This document shows, piece after piece, positions 46,716-54,898 of a stretch of 54,898 nt of DNA. The stretch lies in the NCBI GenBank assembly GCA_003671275.1, contig QWPB01000009.1:1-54898 (forward strand), in the 5' to 3' direction. The translations under genes were made by a program, and so were the position numbers. The notes beneath the pieces are model-generated. The model saw only the letters and a program-made list of their open reading frames with translations, was not told where the DNA came from and did no database searches. Numbering within the stretch: the stretch's first letter is position 1; every line of letters starts with the position of its first letter. This DNA is from Planctomycetota bacterium. GTDB taxonomy: Bacteria; Planctomycetota; Planctomycetia; Planctomycetales; Planctomycetaceae.

Positions 46716-48701
46716 ATGTGTGGAATCGCCGGAGCTGCCTGGACCCGTCATTCGGCGGCGATCGATTCCGCCCAGCTGCGGCGGATGACCGATCTGATCG
46801 TGCACCGTGGGCCAGATCAGGAGGGGCAGCATATCGCAGCTGCGAGGGGGAACCCGGAAGCGGGCGTGGCACTGGGGTTTCGGCGGTTGTCGATTATCGA
46901 CCTCTCGACCGGGAATCAGCCGCTCTCGAACGAAGATGGCTCGGTCTGGATCGCCTTCAATGGGGAGATCTACAACTACGTTGAGCTGCGGGAAGAGCTG
47001 CTCGCCAAGGGGCACCAGTTCGCGACGCACTCCGACACGGAAGTCATCGTTCACGCCTACGAAGAGTACGGGATCGAGTGCCTGCAGAAGTTCCGGGGGA
47101 TGTTCGCGTTCGCCCTGTGGGATGATCGGAACGAGCGGCTGCTGCTGGCTCGCGACCGGCTGGGGAAGAAGCCGCTGCTCTATCGGCAGGAGTCCGACCG
47201 GCTCAGCTTTGGCAGCGAGCTGAAGTCGCTGCTGCAGATTCCCGGTGCCCCGCGCGAGGTCGATCCGCAGGCGATCGACCTGTTCCTGACCTATCAATAC
47301 GTGCCGCACCCGCGCACGATCCTGAAGGGGTACCGCAAGCTCCCGCCGGCCCACTATGCCGTTTACGAGAAGGGGCAGCTGAGTGTGCAGCGATACTGGA
47401 CCCCGCCGTATCGCTCGGATGTTACGCACCCGCTCGCCGACCCGGCGCTGGCGCACTCGCAATACTGGAGTGCGGCCGACTGGCAGGCCAAGCTGCGCGA
47501 GACGCTCACGGAAGCAGTCCGCATCCGGATGCGGTCGGACGTTCCTCTGGGGGCGTTTCTGTCGGGCGGGATCGACTCGACGATCATCTCGGGGCTGATG
47601 CAGTCACTCTCCTCGCGACCGATCCTGACCTTCTCGATTGGGTTTCCGGTCGCCAAGTTCGACGAGCGCGAATATGCCCGCGAGGCGGCCAAGCTGCTGG
47701 GCACCGATCATCAGGAGTACATGGTCGAGCCCGCAGCCCTCGACATGCTGCCGGAGTTGATCTGGCACTATGACGAGCCGTTCGGCGACAGCTCAGCCAT
47801 CCCGACGATGTATCTGTCCCGCGTGACGCGGCAGAAGGTCACGGTCGCCCTGTCCGGTGATGGCGGTGATGAGCTGTTCGCGGGGTACGATCGCTATCAA
47901 GCAGTTCTGCTGGCCGGGAAGATTGACCGCCTGCCGGGGTTCGTCAAGTCAATCTGCGGCTGGCCGCTGTGGCAGAAGATCCCGGCTCGTGTTGAGCAGA
48001 AGTCGTTTCGCCGCCGCCTCAAGCGGTTCCTGTCTGGGATGGCCGAATCGCCCGAGCGGCGGTACCTGCGCTGGATCGGCATCTTCGACAACGACGCCCG
48101 CGACCGCCTGTACTCGACCGAGTTCAAGGCCCGCATCGCCGGGTTCGACTCAGCGGAGTTCCTGCTCGATGCCTATCAGCTGTGCCCCGACCGCGACTTC
48201 ATCACGCGGACCACAGCGGTCGATGTGCAGACTTATCTGCCGTGTGACATCCTCACCAAAGTCGACATCGCCAGCATGGCGGCCAGCCTGGAGGCTCGCA
48301 GTCCGTTCCTCGATCACCATGTGGCGGAACTGGCTGCGCGGATGCCGCTCGACCTGAAGTTCGAGCGCGGACGCGGCAAGAAGATCCTGGTCGAGACGTT
48401 CAAAGACCTGCTCCCCAGCTCGATCCAGACTCGTAAGAAGATGGGGTTCGGCGTCCCGATCGATCACTGGTTCCGCAACGAGCTGCGGTCCCTGATGGAG
48501 GAGACGCTGCTCTCGCCGCAGTCCCTGGCCCGCGGGTACTTCAACCCCGACACAATCCGCGATCTGGTCACCCAGCACACGAGCGGCCAGTTCGACCACA
48601 GCTACCGCTTGTGGAACCTGATGGTGCTGGAGCATTGGCACCGAACCTTCCTCGACCCGGCCAGCCCGCCGACCGGGCCGGTACAATCACTTGGAATGTA
48701 G
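46716..48701 (+). CDS. asnB: Asparagine synthetase B (glutamine-hydrolysing)
   Basis: A 661-residue two-domain enzyme making asparagine from aspartate, glutamine and ATP. Starting at ATG 46716, Cys2 (MCGIAGAAW) becomes the N-terminal nucleophile of the Ntn glutaminase; HRGPDQEG and FNGEIYNYVELREEL are its substrate loops. The synthase domain has the PP-loop FLSGGIDSTIISGL and SGDGGDELFAGYDRY. It lies three bases before the P450 gene, so the two are co-transcribed. Some paralogues of this family modify peptides or glycans rather than make free asparagine, which the operon partner leaves open. Confidence 0.93.
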   Translation: MCGIAGAAWTRHSAAIDSAQLRRMTDLIVHRGPDQEGQHIAAARGNPEAGVALGFRRLSIIDLSTGNQPLSNEDGSVWIAFNGEIYNYVELREELLAKGHQFATHSDTEVIVHAYEEYGIECLQKFRGMFAFALWDDRNERLLLARDRLGKKPLLYRQESDRLSFGSELKSLLQIPGAPREVDPQAIDLFLTYQYVPHPRTILKGYRKLPPAHYAVYEKGQLSVQRYWTPPYRSDVTHPLADPALAHSQYWSAADWQAKLRETLTEAVRIRMRSDVPLGAFLSGGIDSTIISGLMQSLSSRPILTFSIGFPVAKFDEREYAREAAKLLGTDHQEYMVEPAALDMLPELIWHYDEPFGDSSAIPTMYLSRVTRQKVTVALSGDGGDELFAGYDRYQAVLLAGKIDRLPGFVKSICGWPLWQKIPARVEQKSFRRRLKRFLSGMAESPERRYLRWIGIFDNDARDRLYSTEFKARIAGFDSAEFLLDAYQLCPDRDFITRTTAVDVQTYLPCDILTKVDIASMAASLEARSPFLDHHVAELAARMPLDLKFERGRGKKILVETFKDLLPSSIQTRKKMGFGVPIDHWFRNELRSLMEETLLSPQSLARGYFNPDTIRDLVTQHTSGQFDHSYRLWNLMVLEHWHRTFLDPASPPTGPVQSLGM

Positions 48702-48704
48702 AGT

Positions 48705-50222
48705 ATGTTCACAGCGTTCCTCAAACGATTGCCCGGCCAAATTCTGGGAAGGAACCCCTTCCACGGTGACTGCCTGCCCAGTCGAGTACCAATCTTCGGA
48801 CTTCTATCCGGGCGACCGACGCTGCCCTTTCCTCACCCGTGGAATTACCAACAGCCGATCCGAATCCTGGAAACCTATTTCTGGGGAACTGACTCAGAAG
48901 CCGGGTCTGGGCGGCATAACCGCTATCTGGACTTCCCCGGTTTTGCCCCCGTGCTGGTTACCCGCGATCCTGCTGTGATTCGTGCGATCCTCACCGAAAC
49001 AGGCGATCAACCCGGCCAGTTTGATCGTGACACATTGCCCTCCACGGGAATCGCCAGAGCGACCGGCAAAGATACGCTCCTGTTTTCCAACGGCCCGCGC
49101 TGGCGAAAACAACGAAAGTCCGCTGCTTCCCCTTTTGGAAAAACCTCTCTGTTTCAGCCAGAGCTCTTTCATGGATTTGCTGAGACATTTCGGACCTCGG
49201 TCCGCCTGCGATTGGAGGCCCTTCGGCAACACCTGCAATCAACTCACGAATCATCGCTGCGAATCGCTGTTGAACCCGAGATCAAAGCCCTGATGCTGGA
49301 AATGTTGGTCCAGTGCTTCTTTGGAGCGGATGTCCCCTACGACCAGCTTCGCAACATTCATGTACCGGCCCTGGAGCGGGTGATCGACCAAATTGTTCGT
49401 GATACGGTCACCAATCGGCTAGGGCTGCCGGTCTCCATGTTGGCCCGTTTCAGTTCGCGATACGCACAGATGCGTGCTGATTTCTCCACGTTTGAATCAC
49501 TGACCAACCAGGTACTGGCGGCTCGGCATACGGGGCGAGGCTTGTGGCAAAAGTTCAAATCCGAAGTCTCCGACGACGCCCTGAAAAGCAACATTAAAGT
49601 GTTCCTCGCCGGAGCACTGGAAGCCACCACATCGTATGCCACTTGGGCGATCTCACATCTGGCGCGGCACCCGGCAGCTCAAGAACGCGTGTTCCAGGAG
49701 GTCGGAACCGTTCAGGATTACAGTCCCGATGAATTGGAGAACGCCACCTTTCTGGAACATGTCCTGAACGAGACACTCCGACTAACCCCTTCGCTCTATT
49801 TCCTGCCGCGTCGAGCCACCACCGACACGTGGATTCAGATGGCCGATGGCCGAAGGATGTTCATTCCCCAGGGAACACATCTCCTCCTCGATGTCTGGCA
49901 TGCGAACCGTCACGACGACCACTGGGGCCCAGGCGTGTCAGGATTCCCGGCAACTGAATTCGTTCCCGAGCGATGGGAACATCTGGCTCAATCGGGCCGA
50001 GCCTCGAAAGAAATGCTGCACTTTGGATTTGGCCACGGAGCTCGCGTCTGCCCGGGAAAACACCTGGGTCAACTCGAAGTGGGTCTCGTCGTAGGGGCGT
50101 TCGTCAAGTTATTCCGATTCCGGGCAGTCCACCCGGAAAACCCCGTGAAAGCGGGCGTCTCCACGAAACCGCTGGATGGAACCCTGGTGGAACTGGAGCT
50201 TCGAGAGCCAGGGCCAGCCTAG
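48705..50222 (+). CDS. Cytochrome P450
   Basis: A 505-residue heme monooxygenase. The heme-thiolate loop is HFGFGHGARVCPGKHLGQLE. The oxygen-activating I-helix is FLAGALEATTSYATW and the K-helix ExxR is ETLRLTPS. There is no N-terminal membrane anchor, so it is probably soluble and needs ferredoxin and a reductase from elsewhere. Substrate is unknown; fatty acids or terpenoids are usual for such bacterial P450s. The stop codon overlaps that of the convergent RNase D-like gene in a shared CTAG. Confidence 0.94.
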   Translation: MFTAFLKRLPGQILGRNPFHGDCLPSRVPIFGLLSGRPTLPFPHPWNYQQPIRILETYFWGTDSEAGSGRHNRYLDFPGFAPVLVTRDPAVIRAILTETGDQPGQFDRDTLPSTGIARATGKDTLLFSNGPRWRKQRKSAASPFGKTSLFQPELFHGFAETFRTSVRLRLEALRQHLQSTHESSLRIAVEPEIKALMLEMLVQCFFGADVPYDQLRNIHVPALERVIDQIVRDTVTNRLGLPVSMLARFSSRYAQMRADFSTFESLTNQVLAARHTGRGLWQKFKSEVSDDALKSNIKVFLAGALEATTSYATWAISHLARHPAAQERVFQEVGTVQDYSPDELENATFLEHVLNETLRLTPSLYFLPRRATTDTWIQMADGRRMFIPQGTHLLLDVWHANRHDDHWGPGVSGFPATEFVPERWEHLAQSGRASKEMLHFGFGHGARVCPGKHLGQLEVGLVVGAFVKLFRFRAVHPENPVKAGVSTKPLDGTLVELELREPGPA

Positions 50223-51427
50223 CTCCGGCGGTCGAACCGCAAAGGGGCATCTGATCGGGGGTTACTGACGCGGAGTGAGACATGGCCATCCAGCAGATCG
50301 GTCAGCAGATCGCCGCACACATCCGCCCGCCAGCCAGACATCAGCTTGGGAAGTTCCCCCTGCTGCTTATCAAAGACGTGCCAGCGGACGAGTTCATCGA
50401 TATCGGCCATCGTTCCGACGAGAGACATCGACAGGTTCATCTCGGCACAACGATTCGCCAGAGCCAGACTGAGCAACTTGGCGAGGACATCATCCAGTGG
50501 AGGATTCGCCCGGTTCATGAAAGACTGTGGCCACTCACTAGGGGCAGACGTGGCGGCATCCTGAATCACCCGAATAATTTCTTCCGCATACGATTGGTAG
50601 TCACGGCGCTGCATTCCCCGGGTCAGATTCATGTCCTGGACCGATTTCGGCATCCGCTTGACCAGATCGACCAGCATGTCGTCGCGGAACATGACGCGCG
50701 GCGGGCGGTCCTGCTCTTCAGCGACCCGGTCCCGCCATTCATGCAGCGCCCGAGCCACCGCCTGTTCCCTGGCACTAAACCGCAGCACGCCCGGCAGCTT
50801 CCGCCAGCCCTCACGATCCTTCTCCAACCGGATGTTCTCAATCAACCGCTCAAACTCGGCAAAAGCCCAATCGAGCCGCTCAAGCTTGTCCAGCGTTTGT
50901 GACTGTCGGTTCCAGATCTCTGGCAGGAACTTGACATCCTCAACGGCGTACTCCAGTTGTTTGGGAGCCAGGGGACGGCGTTCCCAGTCGGAGCGAGTTT
51001 CATGAGAGCCGACCGCGACCCCCATGACCTTGTTCACAATGTTCTTGTAGGCCAGCGGGTAACCCCGACTCAACAGTCCCTCGGCCACCTGCACATCAAT
51101 CAATCGACGAGGCATCTCGCCCGCATATCGCTGACAGAACCGGATCTCTTCGCGACCACCATGCACGATAATCGTGGTATGGTCGTCAATCATCAGATCC
51201 CACCACCGGGACAGGTCAGGCACTGTCAGCGGGTCCACCAGATAGGCCCCCAATGGCGTCGCCAGCTGGACCAGACAGAGTTTCGGCTGATAGTAGCTTT
51301 CCGATACAAACTCGGTGTCAAACGCCGCCAGTCCGGTATCCTCAATCTCATCGCACAGGCGGTCAAACGGCTCCTGGCTGACGATCATGTCCGGGTGGCT
51401 GGCAGGTCGGGAACGGGACCGATCCAT
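50219..51427 (-). CDS. rnd: Ribonuclease D-like 3'-5' exonuclease
   Basis: A 402-residue protein (ATG 51427; an ATG at 51472 adds a basic extension). The DEDD exonuclease motifs are visible: FDTEFVSESYYQPKL (Exo I), TIIVHGGREEIRFCQ (Exo II) and LEYAVEDVKFLPEIW (Exo III). An HRDC-like helical region follows (about residues 190-290; ALHEWRDRVAEEQDRPP). RNase D trims 3' ends of tRNA and other stable RNAs. The gene is convergent with the P450 gene. Confidence 0.92.
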   Translation of the reverse strand: MDRSRSRPASHPDMIVSQEPFDRLCDEIEDTGLAAFDTEFVSESYYQPKLCLVQLATPLGAYLVDPLTVPDLSRWWDLMIDDHTTIIVHGGREEIRFCQRYAGEMPRRLIDVQVAEGLLSRGYPLAYKNIVNKVMGVAVGSHETRSDWERRPLAPKQLEYAVEDVKFLPEIWNRQSQTLDKLERLDWAFAEFERLIENIRLEKDREGWRKLPGVLRFSAREQAVARALHEWRDRVAEEQDRPPRVMFRDDMLVDLVKRMPKSVQDMNLTRGMQRRDYQSYAEEIIRVIQDAATSAPSEWPQSFMNRANPPLDDVLAKLLSLALANRCAEMNLSMSLVGTMADIDELVRWHVFDKQQGELPKLMSGWRADVCGDLLTDLLDGHVSLRVSNPRSDAPLRFDRRS

Positions 51428-51534
51428 CCTGGGGATCTTTCTGCGAGAGTCGTTGCGGAAACGGGATGGCAAAGAATAACGCCGCCGAGATCAGTCCGCA
51501 TCTCCAGCCCCGGAGAAAAGGGTGGATCGAGTTC

Positions 51535-52491
51535 TCACCCGTCGGCCCCTTCGTTCGCCGCATGCCACAAAGCCACCACATGCTGCAAATCCCCCCAGTT
51601 GGGAGCGGGAACCAGCCCCCCGACGACTCTCCGCAAGAACAGGTCAAGCATGACCTGCTCGGCCGTACGATCGGATTCGAGCGATTCCGCCTGAGTATCG
51701 CTCCCGCAGCTCCACTCAATTCGGGAATCCCCCCGCACGATCGCCTCGCCTCGCTCCGCTTCCAGCTGGGCTTCAAAGCACACAGCCGCAGCCTCGCTTT
51801 CCCGAGGTGGCTCACTAGCCGATTCAATCTGCACGACAACACTCGGGAACGTCAGGGAACGCCCACTACCCGTAAAACCATATCCCCGCGAGACGGTTTG
51901 CCCCTGCCAATGCAGCTCCCCCCCACTGGGTACAAGCAAGGTCCGGCACCAGTCGATCGCCTGCAGCACAGCTGGGGAGTTCCGCGAAGCCGATCGCAAC
52001 CGGATCACAACCTGTCGCAGCGGGCCCAGTCGCGTGGCCAGCAACTCCCGCAGGCGAAGCGTGGCTGGCGTAAACCGCCAAGTCGCTGCGGGAATCAGAA
52101 GGCAACCTTCCCGCTCCTCAGCGGCCAAACGCTCGATGACACGATGAGAAAAAGTCGCCCCCAGCGGATTCCCGACCAGCGTCGGCACGCCCAACTGTCG
52201 GATCTGCTCGATCCCCCAATCACCAAACCATCCCATCTCCAGGCATAGAATCGCCCCCAGTCGCTCGTGCTGGCAAAACGACCGCAGACTGCGATACAGC
52301 TGTCCCCCGCACTGCCCGGCCATGCGGTCCGCATCTTCACGGCAATCGGCAAAAAGGGCAACGACCTGCCCCCGCGACTGTTTTGCCACAGCCTCATAAA
52401 ATCGGTTGATGGCAGAAGACTGTGAGGATACGCCCGCTCCGCCGATCCATCCAATCGGAATCAACTTCGAGCTGGTGCGTGCGGGCGACAT
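51535..52491 (-). CDS. Gfo/Idh/MocA-like oxidoreductase, divergent
   Basis: A 318-residue protein from ATG 52491 with a Rossmann-like N-terminus: IPIGWIGGAGVSSQSSAINRF, VVALFADCREDADRMA and IRQLGVPTLVGNPLG resemble Gfo/Idh/MocA NAD(P)-dependent oxidoreductases. The catalytic Glu-Lys-Pro motif is not found; the matching position reads VGNPLG, so it may be a non-catalytic member. The rest is less conserved. It is in the same direction as the RNase D gene, 62 to 108 bases upstream. Confidence 0.6.
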   Translation of the reverse strand: MSPARTSSKLIPIGWIGGAGVSSQSSAINRFYEAVAKQSRGQVVALFADCREDADRMAGQCGGQLYRSLRSFCQHERLGAILCLEMGWFGDWGIEQIRQLGVPTLVGNPLGATFSHRVIERLAAEEREGCLLIPAATWRFTPATLRLRELLATRLGPLRQVVIRLRSASRNSPAVLQAIDWCRTLLVPSGGELHWQGQTVSRGYGFTGSGRSLTFPSVVVQIESASEPPRESEAAAVCFEAQLEAERGEAIVRGDSRIEWSCGSDTQAESLESDRTAEQVMLDLFLRRVVGGLVPAPNWGDLQHVVALWHAANEGADG

Positions 52492-52733
52492 AAGGCGGGC
52501 ATGATAATCATCAGGCTGCGGTGATGTTACCCATGGAAGGGGAAACTGCGACATCGAATCCGACGATCACAGGTAACACGGTCGTTCCTGGAATCGGATT
52601 CTGGGAACGCGAACCAGACGGAGCATTCCCTCCAAGAGCCTCGCATCGCTTCCCCGCTGCAATCACAACGGGGGCGCGAGAGACTCGTTGGTGATTCCCT
52701 CCCGCACCGCGTTGCCGCAAACCTTCCGAGGAA

Positions 52734-54074
52734 TCAGCCGGGCCCGGAATCTGTCCGCCAGTACCCGCCACGGCTGTGGTCGTATTGAACCTCCTGCCCG
52801 CGATGGGCGGTGGCCACCCTTCCATCCTGAAATACCGTCTGCCCCATGACCCAAGTCCGCACCGGCCACCCAGTCAATTCCACCCCGTTCCAGGGGCTCC
52901 AGCCACACTTCGTCAGCTGTTCGGTGTTTCGAATGGTCTGTTTTTTATTGAGATCGACGAGGACCAGATCGGCGTCATATCCCTCGGCGATCCGCCCCTT
53001 GCCCACCATATCCCAGACACGGGCCGGGGCATCGGACATCCAGCGGACGACTTGCTCCAGAGTACACAACCCCTGATGCACGCGGTCGAGCATCAAAGCT
53101 AATGAGTTTTCCACGGCGGGCAACCCGGAGGGCGATTGCGGATAGGATTGCCGCTTCTCTTCGAGTGTGTGCGGGGCATGGTCGGTCGCAATTACCTGGA
53201 TCGTACCATCGAGCAGGGCCTGCCACAGGGCTGCATTGTCGGCGGCGGTCTTGATGCTTGGGTTCATCTGAATCAGCGAGCCCAACCGGTCGTAATCTCC
53301 CACATGAAACAGTAAATGATGGGGACACACTTCCGCCGTAATCAGCCCCCGGGGGTCACTCAGCAGCGGCAATTCGTCCGCCGTGGATACGTGCAGAACA
53401 TGGAACCGGTGGTTGTACCGCTTGGCCAGATCGATGGCCCGCTGCGTCGCAATACGGGCACACAAATGATCGCGCAGCTGAGAGTGTTGTCGTACATCGT
53501 GGAGTGTGCCGAGCCGGGCTTTGTTCGCGGTGATTGTGGCTTCGTCCTCACAGTGGGCACAGATGGGGAGAGTGGTCTCGGCGAAGATCCGCTCGAGCGC
53601 CGATTGCTGATCAACGAGCAAATCGCCGGTGCTGGACCCAATGAAAATCTTAATCCCCGGCGTGCGTTCGGCGAGCGCCAGCTCAGCGACGTTCTGCGGC
53701 GTGGCGCCGATGTAGAATCCGTAATTCACGACGGACTTCGTGGCTGCCAGCGCCAGCTTGTCATGCAAAGCGGTCACGCTGGTTGTCGTGGGCTTGGTAT
53801 TCGGCATTTCCAGGAACGTGGTCACCCCTCCCTTGGCACAGGCCAGACTCCCCGTGTGCAAGTCTTCCTTGTGCGTCAGTCCGGGGTCGCGGAAATGTAC
53901 TTGGTCGTCAATCACCCCCGGCAGCAGATGGAACCCCGTGGCATCGACCACTTCGTCCGTCGCGACCCCCACGGGAGGGTCAATGGCGAGAATCCGGTCA
54001 TTTTCGATCAGCAGATCCGCTCGACGAATTCCCGTCGGGAGAACCAGATCAGCATGACGAATGAGAGTACGCAT
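52734..54074 (-). CDS. pyrC: Dihydroorotase
   Basis: Cyclises N-carbamoyl-aspartate to dihydroorotate in pyrimidine synthesis. The 446-residue protein is the class I (long) type. Metal-binding residues appear in [16 protein letters not shown] (HxH-like start), [19 protein letters not shown], and the catalytic [12 protein letters not shown] at 54089 would add five residues; ATG 54074 has GAGG about eight bases upstream and is preferred. No other pyr genes are adjacent. Confidence 0.94.
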   Translation of the reverse strand: MRTLIRHADLVLPTGIRRADLLIENDRILAIDPPVGVATDEVVDATGFHLLPGVIDDQVHFRDPGLTHKEDLHTGSLACAKGGVTTFLEMPNTKPTTTSVTALHDKLALAATKSVVNYGFYIGATPQNVAELALAERTPGIKIFIGSSTGDLLVDQQSALERIFAETTLPICAHCEDEATITANKARLGTLHDVRQHSQLRDHLCARIATQRAIDLAKRYNHRFHVLHVSTADELPLLSDPRGLITAEVCPHHLLFHVGDYDRLGSLIQMNPSIKTAADNAALWQALLDGTIQVIATDHAPHTLEEKRQSYPQSPSGLPAVENSLALMLDRVHQGLCTLEQVVRWMSDAPARVWDMVGKGRIAEGYDADLVLVDLNKKQTIRNTEQLTKCGWSPWNGVELTGWPVRTWVMGQTVFQDGRVATAHRGQEVQYDHSRGGYWRTDSGPG

Positions 54075-54414
54075 GGGTGAGCCTCGCAACAGTTGACGGC
54101 GGCCCGATTATGTCAGGATGCCGTGACGAATGTCACTGTGTCGCCCGAACATGAATCGTCATCCATCACCCTGTGAACAAACACACCGGAGCCACGCCCC
54201 CATCCCCATGGCGACGCACAGGCTGCGGGGCCATCTGGCAACTTGAATCAATCAGAACTATTTGATTCGTTGCCATTGAGGCAGGTCCGGTTGCCCCTCT
54301 AAGATCAGTGAACTTCATCCGATGATCGAAAATCGGACGATTTCCTCGAAGCCATCCATCGCGAGACAAACCGCCTCGCATGGTCCTGCCACTCCTGCCT
54401 CCCGGGCGTACACG
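54075..54414. other. Divergent gap between pyrC and DUF1501 gene
   Basis: About 340 bases. An inverted repeat GAATCAA (54245-54251)/TTGATTC (54262-54268) with a ten-base spacer sits in a locally AT-rich stretch and could be an operator. No gene was recognised. Confidence 0.4.
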
Positions 54415-54898
54415 ATGTTCACCCTTCCTGGTCCTCGATTTCGTTATTGCGATGGTGTCGTTCGCCGATCCTTTTTACAGGTCGGGGGATTGGCAATGGC
54501 GGGTGGTCTGACTCTGGCGGACATTGCTCGGGCCGAACATGCCGCCGCCGCACAAGGGACCAAACTGCCATGGAAATCGGTGATTATGGTCTACCTGTCC
54601 GGAGGACTGCCGCACCAGGATACGTTTGATCTGAAGCCCGAGGCGCCTGCCGAAATCCGAGGCGAGTTCCGCCCGATCCAGACGAATGTCAGCGGGATTC
54701 AGATCAGCGAGATGCTTCCGAAACTGGCTCTCAGCGCCGACAAGTATTCGCTCATTCGATCGGTGGTCGGTCAGCGGGACGAACATTCCAGTTTCCAGAA
54801 CGTCACCGGTTACACGATGGGCGAAACCCAACGGGACGGCAAACCCAGCTTTGGATCGGTAATTGCTCGTGTGCAGGGGCCGACTGATCCGCTGACAC
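54415..54898 (+). CDS. DUF1501 protein, N-terminal part (runs off window)
   Basis: Starts at ATG 54415 and is still open at the window end, so about 161 residues are seen. The N-terminus carries a Tat-like signal (RRSFLQVGGLAMAGGLTLAD). The DUF1501 opening follows: WKSVIMVYLSGGLPHQDTFD, then FRPIQTNVSGIQISEMLP and DKYSLIRSVVGQRDEH. DUF1501 is a sulfatase/alkaline-phosphatase-fold family abundant in planctomycetes and often paired with DUF1553/1549 cytochrome genes; the partner would lie outside the window. Catalytic action is unproven. Confidence 0.9.
   Translation, partial: MFTLPGPRFRYCDGVVRRSFLQVGGLAMAGGLTLADIARAEHAAAAQGTKLPWKSVIMVYLSGGLPHQDTFDLKPEAPAEIRGEFRPIQTNVSGIQISEMLPKLALSADKYSLIRSVVGQRDEHSSFQNVTGYTMGETQRDGKPSFGSVIARVQGPTDPLT

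Noticed and set aside
52511-52733. Leftward frame between pyrC and the Gfo/Idh-like gene
   Set aside because: It overlaps both neighbours, is low-complexity and lacks a start with a ribosome-binding site.

Overview
The window comes from a planctomycete chromosome. The evidence is the protein repertoire: a DUF1559 prepilin-like protein, a DUF1501 protein, a giant PVC-type cytochrome/HEAT protein, NHL-repeat secreted proteins and many secreted proteins of unknown function. Base composition is about 60% G+C by eye. The exact genus cannot be fixed from the sequence alone. Genes are dense and lie on both strands. No rRNA, tRNA or CRISPR array was found.

Layout. 1-6.4 kb: a truncated family 2 glycoside hydrolase, a lone trpB, a small membrane protein and two secreted proteins of unknown role. 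6.8-12 kb: ribosomal protein L25, an NHL protein, a cold-shock protein, RsfS, and a large secreted protein closed by a clear terminator. 12-20 kb: iron alcohol dehydrogenase, cysteinyl-tRNA synthetase with an unusual KMSKS region, a PhoD-like phosphatase, a SprT-like metalloprotein, an RsmC-like methyltransferase, and an FHA-rsgA operon. 20-26.6 kb: PVC cytochrome, a CrtI-like oxidoreductase with its acyl carrier protein, MetW and LarB. 26.6-27 kb: a decayed IS3-type transposase.

27-34.4 kb is the most coherent functional block, a periplasmic nitrate reductase locus. The rightward arm is napD-napA-napB-like-unknown. The leftward arm encodes a tetraheme c-type lipoprotein, a four-cluster ferredoxin, a NrfD-type quinol-oxidising membrane subunit and an Rrf2-type Fe-S regulator. 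No NapC, NapF or NapGH is present. The inferred route is quinol -> NrfD/FeS -> cytochromes -> NapB -> NapA. The two arms are fired by facing sigma70-like promoters whose -35 boxes form an inverted repeat.

35-42.7 kb holds an SRPBCC protein, a HEAT protein, an Uma2-like protein, a zinc-ribbon/M48 protease, a second NHL protein and kdsB. At 42.6-44.9 kb a 2,220-bp AT-richer unit carrying three leftward genes is inserted at the 3' end of kdsB. It is bracketed by perfect 64-bp direct repeats of the kdsB end, which looks like site-specific integration of a small non-autonomous element. The remainder holds pyrG, asnB plus a cytochrome P450, an RNase D-like exonuclease, a Gfo/Idh/MocA-like protein, dihydroorotase and the start of a DUF1501 gene. 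Several short perfect hairpins sit in intergenic gaps and may be members of a dispersed palindromic repeat family.
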